Below are positions 39,364 to 46,468 of a stretch of DNA of 64,000 bases, in pieces. How positions within the stretch are numbered: the first letter of the stretch is position 1; each line of letters starts with the position of its first letter. The position numbers and the translations under genes are program-made. Origin of the DNA: Streptomyces mangrovi (lineage in GTDB: Bacteria; Actinomycetota; Actinomycetes; Streptomycetales; Streptomycetaceae); NCBI RefSeq assembly GCF_900114215.1, contig NZ_FOSG01000005.1:248001-312000 (forward strand), written 5' to 3'. The notes beneath the pieces are model-generated. The model did not search any database and was not told the origin of the DNA. It worked only from the letters and a program-made list of their open reading frames with translations.

Positions 39364-39404
39364 CGCCCGTCCTTGTTGCACATAATGTGCAACAAGGACG
39401 GGCG
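39364..39404. terminator. 20-bp near-loopless inverted repeat between convergent genes
   Basis: Arms 39364-39383 and 39385-39404 are exact complements with one base between them; the centre reads TTGCACATAATGTGCAA. It lies between the permease stop (39325) and the DsbA-fold gene stop (39580) and is best read as a bidirectional terminator. The AT-rich dyad centre would also suit a protein-binding site. Confidence 0.65.
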
Positions 39405-39579
39405 CCGGAGCCCGCGTACCGCACGGCCTCCCCGCCGCGCCGGGCCCGCCGCTCCCGTACGTGCCGCCCGCCGCCCGCGCGGTCGTCTTCTCAGCCTTCG
39501 CGTGTCACGGGCGGCAGGCGGTACGGAAGGTTCCCGCCGGTGGACGAGGGCCCGGGGGGCGAGGCCGGGAACCGGCGGC

Positions 39580-40227
39580 TCAGTCGAACTTCGGGTCCTC
39601 CGTGCGGGTCCGCTTCAGCTCGAAGAAGCCGGGGGTGGAGGCCACCATCAGCGTGCCGTCCCACAGCCGGGCCGCCGCCTCGCCCTTGGGCGCCGGGGTG
39701 ACGACCGGGCCGAAGAAGGCGGTCTGCTTCCCGTCCGCACCCGGTACGGCGATCACCGGGGTGCCGACCTCCTGGCCCACCAGACCGATGCCCTCCTCGT
39801 GCGAGGCGCGCAGCCGCTCGTCGTAGGCGTCCGTGTCGGCCGCGTCCGCCAGCTCCTCGGGAAGGCCGGCCTCCTTCAGCGCGTCCACGATCGTGGCACG
39901 CTCGTTGGGCAGGCCCCGGTTGTGGAAGCGGGTGCCCAGGGCGGTGTAGAGCGGGCCGAGCACCTCGGGGCCGTGCTTCTGCTCGGCGGCGGTCAGCACG
40001 CGCACCGGGCCCCAGCCGGCCTCGATCAGATCGACGTACTGCCGCGGCAGCTCGTCCAGCCGGTTCTCGTTGAGCACCGACAGGCTCATCACGTGCCAGC
40101 GCACCTCGACCGGGCGGACCTTCTCCACCTCCAGCATCCAGCGGGAGGTCATCCAGGCCCACGGGCAGATGGGGTCGAACCAGAAGTCGGCCGGGGTCCT
40201 GCTCGCGGTCTCGGACGTCTCGGGCAT
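39580..40227 (-). CDS. DsbA-fold oxidoreductase, mycothiol-dependent nitroreductase-like
   Basis: A 215-aa thioredoxin-fold protein of the DsbA/Rv2466c group. The active-site region is ADFWFDPICPWAWMTSRWML: it has CPWA, so only the first cysteine of the CPWC motif is present, which would need an external thiol such as mycothiol. The helical insertion (YTALGTRFHNRGLPNERATI) and the cis-Pro segment (VGTPVIAVPG) are typical. ATG 40227 follows GAGGAG. It is divergent from pepN, with a 250-bp gap. Confidence 0.88.
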   Translation of the reverse strand: MPETSETASRTPADFWFDPICPWAWMTSRWMLEVEKVRPVEVRWHVMSLSVLNENRLDELPRQYVDLIEAGWGPVRVLTAAEQKHGPEVLGPLYTALGTRFHNRGLPNERATIVDALKEAGLPEELADAADTDAYDERLRASHEEGIGLVGQEVGTPVIAVPGADGKQTAFFGPVVTPAPKGEAAARLWDGTLMVASTPGFFELKRTRTEDPKFD

Positions 40228-40477
40228 GCGGGTCTCCTCGTCGTACGGATCGTGCGGGTCTTCTCGTCGCGGACGGCGCGCCACGGACGGCGGCCGTCGC
40301 ACGGACGGCCGCCGGGGTGCCTGGTGTGAACGTCCGGGGGCCGCGCGGTGATTCCCGGCCCGGGCGGCCCGCACCGCGCGCCCGTCCGACCGACCGGTCG
40401 ACCGGCTGCGCACCGGCGCGCGGCCGCATGAAATCCTGGCCCTTCGTTGTCGAGACGCGAGACGAGGGAGTCACGCC

Positions 40478-43090
40478 GTGCCCGGTGAGAATCTGACCCG
40501 TGACGAGGCCCGGGAGCGCGCCCGGCTGCTGACCGTGGACGGGTACGACGTCGCGCTCGACCTGCGCTCCGCGGTCGGGCCCCACCCCGGGGACGGCCCG
40601 CGCACCTTCCGCTCCACCACCACCATCCGCTTCCGCTGCGCCGAGCCGGGCGCCTCGACCTTCGCCGACCTGCTGGCCCCGGCGGTCGCCTCGGTGACGC
40701 TCAACGGCCGCGAGCTGAACGTGGACGAGGTCTTCGACGGCACGCGCGTCGCGCTGGACTCCCTGGAGGCCGAGAACACCCTGACCGTGGACGCCTGGTG
40801 CGCGTACAGCCGCACCGGCGAGGGGATGCACCACTTCCTCGACCCCGAGGACGGGGAGACCTACCTCTACACCCAGTACGAACCGGCCGACGCCCGCCGG
40901 GTGTTCGCGAACTTCGAGCAGCCCGACCTCAAGGCGCCCTTCGCCTTCACCGTCACCGCCCCCGCGCGGTGGACGGTGCTGAGCAACGGCGCGCGCACCG
41001 GCGAGCCGGAGCCGGCCGGGGACGACGCGGCCGTCTGGCGCTTCGAGGCGACGGAGCCGATCTCGACGTACATCACCACCGTCGTCGCCGGCCCCTACCA
41101 CCACGTCACCGACGTCTACCGGCGCGAGCTGCCCGGCGGCGGCGAGCTGGTGATCCCGCTGGGCGCGCTGTGCCGCAGGGGGCTGGCCCGCCACTTCGAC
41201 GCCGACGAGATCTTCACCGTCACCAAGCAGGGCCTGGACTTCTTCCACGACCACTTCGACTACCCGTACCCGTTCGGCAAGTACGACCAGGCGTTCGTGC
41301 CCGAGTACAACCTCGGCGCGATGGAGAACCCGGGCTGTGTGACCTTCCGCGAGGAGTTCGTCTTCCGCGGCAAGGTGACCGACGCCTCCTACGAGGGGCG
41401 GGCCAACGTCATCCTGCACGAGATGGCGCACATGTGGTTCGGCGACCTGGTCACCATGGAGTGGTGGGACGACCTGTGGCTCAAGGAGTCCTTCGCCGAC
41501 TTCATGGGCTCCTTCTCGATGGTCGAGGCCACCCGCTTCACCGACGGCTGGATCACCTTCGCCAACCGGCGCAAGTCCTGGGCGTACCGCGCCGACCAGC
41601 TGCCCTCCACCCATCCGATCACCGCCGACATCCGTGATCTGGAGGACGCCAAGCTCAACTTCGACGGCATCACCTACGCCAAGGGCGCCTCCGTCCTCAA
41701 GCAGCTGGTGGCGTATGTGGGGCGTGACGCCTTCCTGGAGGGCGCGCGGCGGTACTTCAAGCGCCATGAGTGGGGCAACACGCGGCTGGAGCACCTGCTG
41801 TCGGTGCTGGAGGAGACCTCCGGGCGCGACATGGGCGAGTGGGCGCGCGCCTGGCTGCAGACCGCCGGGGTCAACTCCCTCACCCCGCAGGCTACTTACG
41901 ACTCCGCAGGCCGGATCACCGAGCTGGCCGTCGTCCAGGAGGCGGCCGAGGAGTATCCGGTGCTGCGCCCGCACCGGGTGGCGGTCGGCCTGTACCGGCG
42001 GCGGACCGCGGGGGGCGCGCTGGAGCGCTACGCCCGCGCGGAGGTGGACGTCACCGGTGTGCGGACGGTCGTGGAGGAGCTGGCGGGCGCCGAGCGCCCC
42101 GAGCTGATCCTCGTCAACGACGACGACCTGACGTACTGCAAGGTCCGCCTCGACGAGGCGTCCCTGGACACCCTCCGCTCCCACCTGGGCTCGGTCACCG
42201 ACAACCTGGCCCGCGCACTGTGCTGGTCGGCCCTGTGGAACCTCACGCGCGACGCGCTGATGCCCGCCCGCGACTTCCTCGACCTGGTGCTGCGCTTCGG
42301 CGGCCGGGAGTCCGACATCGGCGTGGTGCAGATGCTGCACGCCTGGGCGCGCACCGCCCTGGTGCACTACGTCGCGCCCGAGTGGCGCGAGGAGGGCGCG
42401 CGGCTGCTCGCCCAGGGCGCGCTGCGGCATCTGCGGCAGGCGGAGCCGGGCGGCGACCACCAGCTCGCGTGGGCGCGGTTCTTCGCCGCCGTCGCGCACG
42501 ACGAGCACGACCTCCAGGTGCTGGACAGGCTACTGGAGGGCACGGGCCGGATCGACGGGCTGGAGGTCGACCAGGAGCTGCGCTGGACCTTCCTGGAGAC
42601 GCTGGCCTCCCAGGGACTGGCCGACGAGGGGCGGCTGGCGGCCGAGCTGGTCCGCGACGACACCGCCTCCGGCAAGCGCCACCAGGTGCGCTGTCTGGCC
42701 GCGCGGCCGTCGGCCGAGGTCAAGGCGCGGGCGTGGACGGACGTGGTGGACTCCGACCGCCTGTCCAACGCGCTGGTGGAGGCGACCATCTCCGGCTTCG
42801 ACCAGCCGGGGCAGCGGGAGCTGCTGGCGCCGTACGCGCCGCGGTACTTCGAGGTGATCGAGCGGGTGTGGGCCGAGCGTTCCATCGAGATCGGCATGTC
42901 GGTCGTCCGTGGCCTGTTCCCCGCGCTCCAGGACGACCGGGACGTGCTGGAGCGGACGGACGCCTGGCTGGCCGCGCACGAGGGGGCCGCTCCCGCGCTG
43001 CGGCGCCTGGTGCTGGAGGCCCGCGACGACACGGCGCGGGCGCTGCGGGCGCAGCGCCGCGACGCGGCCGCCCATGCGGCGGGGAGCTGA
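40478..43090 (+). CDS. pepN: Aminopeptidase N (M1 metallopeptidase), copy 1
   Basis: An 870-aa zinc aminopeptidase releasing N-terminal residues from peptides. The exopeptidase motif is NLGAMENPG; zinc ligands are His314 and His318 in HEMAHMWFGDLVTMEWW, with Glu315 catalytic and Glu337 the third ligand. The C-terminal ERAP1-like helical domain is complete. GTG 40478 (VPGENLTRDEARERARLL) has GGGAG upstream. A second, convergent pepN lies at 46469-49048 with the same N-terminal pattern (VPGTNLTREEARERARLL), so the two are paralogues. No signal peptide is present; the enzyme should be cytoplasmic. Confidence 0.97.
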   Translation: MPGENLTRDEARERARLLTVDGYDVALDLRSAVGPHPGDGPRTFRSTTTIRFRCAEPGASTFADLLAPAVASVTLNGRELNVDEVFDGTRVALDSLEAENTLTVDAWCAYSRTGEGMHHFLDPEDGETYLYTQYEPADARRVFANFEQPDLKAPFAFTVTAPARWTVLSNGARTGEPEPAGDDAAVWRFEATEPISTYITTVVAGPYHHVTDVYRRELPGGGELVIPLGALCRRGLARHFDADEIFTVTKQGLDFFHDHFDYPYPFGKYDQAFVPEYNLGAMENPGCVTFREEFVFRGKVTDASYEGRANVILHEMAHMWFGDLVTMEWWDDLWLKESFADFMGSFSMVEATRFTDGWITFANRRKSWAYRADQLPSTHPITADIRDLEDAKLNFDGITYAKGASVLKQLVAYVGRDAFLEGARRYFKRHEWGNTRLEHLLSVLEETSGRDMGEWARAWLQTAGVNSLTPQATYDSAGRITELAVVQEAAEEYPVLRPHRVAVGLYRRRTAGGALERYARAEVDVTGVRTVVEELAGAERPELILVNDDDLTYCKVRLDEASLDTLRSHLGSVTDNLARALCWSALWNLTRDALMPARDFLDLVLRFGGRESDIGVVQMLHAWARTALVHYVAPEWREEGARLLAQGALRHLRQAEPGGDHQLAWARFFAAVAHDEHDLQVLDRLLEGTGRIDGLEVDQELRWTFLETLASQGLADEGRLAAELVRDDTASGKRHQVRCLAARPSAEVKARAWTDVVDSDRLSNALVEATISGFDQPGQRELLAPYAPRYFEVIERVWAERSIEIGMSVVRGLFPALQDDRDVLERTDAWLAAHEGAAPALRRLVLEARDDTARALRAQRRDAAAHAAGS

Positions 43091-43192
43091 TCGGCGCTCG
43101 AACGCCCGTACTTTAGGACGGGTGTGTCCGCGTTCGTCGACGGGTGCGTAACAGAGGTTGGCGGGCGGAACGCGGGCGGGAATCGCGGGGAC

Positions 43193-44281
43193 ATGAGCCA
43201 TGAGACCCCCGTGTCCCCCCGCCCCGTCCGCCGCCTGTCGCACGTACGCCGACGGGTGGTGACGGCCCGCACGCTGCGCGAGCACGGCGTGTCGGCCGCC
43301 GCCGCCGGTGAGCGCTGCCGGCCGGGCGGGCCCTGGCGGATGCCGCTGCCCGGCGTCTACCTGCTGCACCCCGGGCCGCCGACCGGCGAGGAGCGGCTGC
43401 ACGCGGTGCTGCTGTACGCGGCGGGGGCGGAACGCGTGCCGGGGCAGGCCTCCTCCGGTTCGGCCGGTTCCGCCGGTTCCGCCGGTTCCGCCGGCCGCCC
43501 CGCCGGCCGGGAGACGCCGGCGGCGGTGATCACCGGGCCCGCCGCGCTCGCCCTGCACGGCTTCTCCTCCACGCCCCCGCTGTCCGCCCTGGAGCACATC
43601 GACGTGCTGGTGCCGCACACCCGGCGGCTGCGCCCGGCCGGCTGCGCCCGTGTGGTGCGCACCCGCCACCTCCCCGTACCCGAGGAGATCACCGGCCTGC
43701 CCGTGGCCCCGGTACCCCGCGCCCTGGCCGACACCGCCGCCCGGAGCGGCGACGCGGTGGCGGTGCGCCGGATGCTGACCGAGGCGGTGCGTGGCGGCCA
43801 CTGCGAGGCGCGGGCCGTCGTCCGCGAGCTGGCCCGGGCCCGGCTGCTGGGCCGCCCGCATCTGGCGGACGCCGTGGACGCGCTGCTGGCCGAGAGCCGG
43901 TCAGTGGCCGAGAGCCTGCTGTACGGGCTGGTCCGCGCCCACGGCCTGCCCGAGCCCTGCTGGAACGTCGACCTCCGGCTGCCCGGCGGCCCCCACCTCG
44001 GCGGGGTGGACGCCTACTGGCCGGAGCGGGCCGTGGCCGTCGAGATCGATCTCCGCGACGGTACGGAGGCGCGGGGCGGCGAAGGCGCACGGGGCGGCGC
44101 CCGCCCCCCGGCGTACGCCCGCAAGCGCGAGCGGCTGCGGGGCCGGGGCGTCACGGTCGTCCACGTCACCGCGTCCGAACTCCGCGACCGCCCCGCGCGA
44201 CAGGCCGCCGTGGTCCGCACCGCCCTGGTGACCGCGCCGGAGCGCGGGCCGGTCCCGTACGTGGAGGTCCTGCCGCGGTGA
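43193..44281 (+). CDS. AbiEi-antitoxin-like protein with C-terminal nuclease-like domain
   Basis: A ~362-aa protein. The first ~75 residues (TARTLREHGVSAAAAGERCR; PWRMPLPGVYLLHPG) resemble the winged-helix AbiEi antitoxin domain common in actinobacteria. A middle region (GPAALALHGFS; HIDVLVPHTRRLRPAG) is the usual AbiEi extension. The C-terminal ~110 residues look like DUF559 or another PD-(D/E)xK fold: GGVDAYWPERAVAVEIDLRD, then AYARKRERLRGRGVTVVHVT. A GSAGSAGSAG linker lies at ~90. No AbiEii-type toxin gene is adjacent. The start is uncertain: ATG 43193 (weak GGGG upstream) or GTG 43124. Enzymatic activity is unproven. Confidence 0.7.
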   Translation: MSHETPVSPRPVRRLSHVRRRVVTARTLREHGVSAAAAGERCRPGGPWRMPLPGVYLLHPGPPTGEERLHAVLLYAAGAERVPGQASSGSAGSAGSAGSAGRPAGRETPAAVITGPAALALHGFSSTPPLSALEHIDVLVPHTRRLRPAGCARVVRTRHLPVPEEITGLPVAPVPRALADTAARSGDAVAVRRMLTEAVRGGHCEARAVVRELARARLLGRPHLADAVDALLAESRSVAESLLYGLVRAHGLPEPCWNVDLRLPGGPHLGGVDAYWPERAVAVEIDLRDGTEARGGEGARGGARPPAYARKRERLRGRGVTVVHVTASELRDRPARQAAVVRTALVTAPERGPVPYVEVLPR

Positions 44282-44291
44282 GCGCCGGCCC

Positions 44292-44663
44292 TCAGGCGCC
44301 GGAAGCCTCCCGCCCCTCCCCCTCCCGGGACACCGCGGCCCGGGAGGCGGGGGCGGCCGGGGGGTCCTCGCGGTGGAGGAAGGTGTCGAGCAGGTCGCCG
44401 ACGGGGTGGCCCGCCTCCGAGGGGTGGCGCAGGGCGACGGTGGGGTCGACGGTGTAGCGGTTGCGCCTGCCGACCCGGGTGCGGCTGAGGTATCCGGCGG
44501 CCTCCAGGTCGGCGACGATCGCCTGGGTCGCGCGCTCGGTGATGCCGATGGACGCCGCGACGTCCCGCAGCCGGACCTCGGGGTCGCGGGCGATGTGCAG
44601 GAGCACGCGGGCGTGGTTGGTGAGGAAGGTCCACCGGTCGCCGCGGGAGGGGGAGACGGTCAT
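44292..44663 (-). CDS. Winged-helix transcriptional regulator (MarR/ArsR-like)
   Basis: A 123-aa DNA-binding protein. The winged helix spans ~10-75: FLTNHARVLLHIARDPEVRL, DVAASIGITERATQAIVADL, EAAGYLSRTRVGRRNRYTVD. The C-terminal ~40 residues are Ala/Glu-rich and probably disordered. It converges with the AbiEi-like gene (11-bp gap) and is divergent from the stress-protein-like gene at 44781. The AT-rich gap between them (44664-44780) holds GAAAA-AC-TTTTC at 44724-44735, a candidate operator. Confidence 0.85.
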   Translation of the reverse strand: MTVSPSRGDRWTFLTNHARVLLHIARDPEVRLRDVAASIGITERATQAIVADLEAAGYLSRTRVGRRNRYTVDPTVALRHPSEAGHPVGDLLDTFLHREDPPAAPASRAAVSREGEGREASGA

Positions 44664-44723
44664 GCCTCCATCGTACGATCCGCGCTTCGCATGTCCCCCA
44701 AGAAAAGGCGCCCCAGAATTAGT

Positions 44724-44735
44724 GAAAAACTTTTC
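44724..44735. promoter_or_regulatory. Possible operator in AT-rich divergent gap
   Basis: A short dyad GAAAAACTTTTC in the only strongly AT-rich stretch nearby (44700-44750), between the winged-helix regulator gene and the gene upstream of terC. TTGACG follows at 44746-44751 and could be a -35 element toward terC. Both readings are tentative. Confidence 0.3.
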
Positions 44736-44780
44736 GCGTAATTATTGACGTGGTTCCCCTTTCGGGCGACTCTTGGGCAT

Positions 44781-45332
44781 ATGACCGTTTCCGCGCAGGA
44801 AGGCGGATCCGCCGTGACCGCGCCGCACCTCCCGCCCCGACCGATCGCCGCCGTCCTCACCGACCGTCTCGACGACATCGCCGTCGCCGACGCCGCCGTG
44901 CGTCTGGCCGGGATCCACCGGGCGCCCCTGCTGCTGGTGGCCGTACTGCCCGCACACGTGGACGACCGGGCCGCCGGGCGGGCGGGCGCCGCCGTCCTGG
45001 CCAGGGTGCTGCCCCGCCTCGGACGGGCCGGCCTGGGCCACATACCCACCGCCCACCGTCTGCCGCCGCGCCGCGGCACGCGGCTGCGGACCGCCGCCGG
45101 TGTGGTCGCCCTGGCCCGCCGGAACCGCTGCGACGCGGTGGTCGCCGCCCGTACCGGCCCCGCCGGAGTCGACGCCGCCGCGCTGCGGGAGGCCGCCGCC
45201 CTCCACGGCGGCCCACCGGTGCACACGGCGGGCCCCGCGCCCTGGGCGCCCCTGCGCGGCACCGCGCCGCACTCCTCGGACCCGTCGCGTCCGTCGCGCC
45301 CGTCGACGACGGAAGGAACCCGATCCCGTTGA
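44781..45332 (+). CDS. Universal-stress-protein-like protein upstream of terC
   Basis: A 183-aa protein whose central part looks like a degenerate Usp/Rossmann fold: PIAAVLTDRLDDIAVADAAV, then RLAGIHRAPLLLVAVLP and TAAGVVALARRNRCDAVVAA. No ATP-binding GxxG(S/T) is evident, and the C-terminal ~35 residues are Pro/Ser/Arg-rich. It is translationally coupled to terC by a TTGA overlap, so it may be expressed with it in stress resistance. Similarity to Usp is my own judgement from the pattern and is weak. Confidence 0.6.
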   Translation: MTVSAQEGGSAVTAPHLPPRPIAAVLTDRLDDIAVADAAVRLAGIHRAPLLLVAVLPAHVDDRAAGRAGAAVLARVLPRLGRAGLGHIPTAHRLPPRRGTRLRTAAGVVALARRNRCDAVVAARTGPAGVDAAALREAAALHGGPPVHTAGPAPWAPLRGTAPHSSDPSRPSRPSTTEGTRSR

Positions 45333-46363
45333 ACGACCCGTCACTGGCCGTCCCCCTGTGGGTGTGGGCCGCCCTGACCCTGGGCATCGCCGCGATGCTC
45401 GCCGTCGACCTGCTCGCCCACCGCGACAACCATGTGATCGGCTTCCGTGAGGCGGCCGTCTGGAGTGCGGTGTGGATCGCCGCCGGCCTGGGCTTCGGCC
45501 TCGTGCTGTGGGCCTGGCAGGGCGGCGACACCGCCGGCACGTACTACGCGGGGTATCTGATCGAGAAGGCCCTCTCGATCGACAACGTCTTCGTCTTCGC
45601 CCTGGTCTTCTCGTTCTTCGCCGTCCCCGAGGCATACCAGCACAAGATCCTCTTCTGGGGCGTGATCGGCGCGCTCGCCGCCCGGCTGGTGTTCATCTTC
45701 GTCGGGGCCGAACTGCTCCAGGTCTTCTTCTGGACCGCCTACCTCTTCGGCGCGTTCCTGATCTGGACCGGCTGGAAGATGGCCTTCTCGCACGACGAGG
45801 AGGTCCACCCCGACCGCAACCCGCTGGTGCGGCTGGTGAAGAAGGTCGTCCCGACCGACTCCCGGTACCACGGCGACCGCTTCTTCATCCGGATCGACGG
45901 GCGCCGGGTGGCCACCCTGCTGTTCGTCGCGCTCGTCGCGATCGAGGCCACCGACCTGATCTTCGCCATCGACTCGGTCGCCGCCGTCCTGGCCATCACC
46001 ACCGACACCTTCCTGGTGTGGACGGCCAACGCCTTCGCCGTCCTCGGCCTGCGCAGCCTGTACTTCTGCCTGTCCGGGCTGCTGCGGCGCTTCACCTACC
46101 TCCACTACGGGCTGGCGTTCCTGCTCGTCTTCGCCGGCATCAAGCTGATCCTGTCCGAGACCCCCGTCGGCAAGCTCCCCATCCCCGTCACCCTCGGGGT
46201 CATCGCCGCCACCATCGCCGTCTCGATCGGCTGGTCCCTGGCGGCCACCCGCTCCGGGGACACCGACGGAGACGGAGACGGGGAAGGTGACGGGGAAGGT
46301 GACGAGAGGAGCGGGGACGCGTCCGGCGAGACCGCCGCGCCGCGCGGCGCGGCGTCCGGCTGA
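45329..46363 (+). CDS. terC: TerC/Alx family integral membrane protein
   Basis: A 344-aa membrane protein of the TerC family, linked to tellurite resistance and to manganese export. Nine or so hydrophobic helices are seen. Conserved acidic residues inside the membrane occur in IEKALSIDNVFVFALVFSFF and LVAIEATDLIFAIDSVAAVL, the proposed metal path. The C-terminus is an Asp/Gly/Glu repeat (GDGDGEGDGEGD). Start TTG 45329 overlaps the preceding stop as TTGA, with GGAAGGA ~10 nt upstream. An 18-bp bidirectional terminator follows. Confidence 0.93.
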   Translation: MNDPSLAVPLWVWAALTLGIAAMLAVDLLAHRDNHVIGFREAAVWSAVWIAAGLGFGLVLWAWQGGDTAGTYYAGYLIEKALSIDNVFVFALVFSFFAVPEAYQHKILFWGVIGALAARLVFIFVGAELLQVFFWTAYLFGAFLIWTGWKMAFSHDEEVHPDRNPLVRLVKKVVPTDSRYHGDRFFIRIDGRRVATLLFVALVAIEATDLIFAIDSVAAVLAITTDTFLVWTANAFAVLGLRSLYFCLSGLLRRFTYLHYGLAFLLVFAGIKLILSETPVGKLPIPVTLGVIAATIAVSIGWSLAATRSGDTDGDGDGEGDGEGDERSGDASGETAAPRGAASG

Positions 46364-46393
46364 AAGACCCGGAAGCCCCGGAAACACCGGGAA

Positions 46394-46434
46394 GGGGGCG
46401 GTGCCCGCGCCCTGAAGGCGCGGGCACCGCCCCC
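46394..46434. terminator. 18-bp hairpin between terC and pepN copy 2
   Basis: GGGGGCGGTGCCCGCGCC (46394-46411) pairs exactly with 46417-46434 around CTGAA, between the convergent stops of terC (46363) and pepN copy 2 (46469). Confidence 0.85.
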
Positions 46435-46468
46435 CCCCTTCGTGGCTCCCGGGGCGGCTCCCGGAACG

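Noticed and set aside
37756..40329. A plus-strand frame of ~857 codons over the permease and DsbA-fold genes
   Set aside because: Arg/Pro/Gly-rich, no domain, and it overlaps a clear permease in another frame; shadow of real genes.
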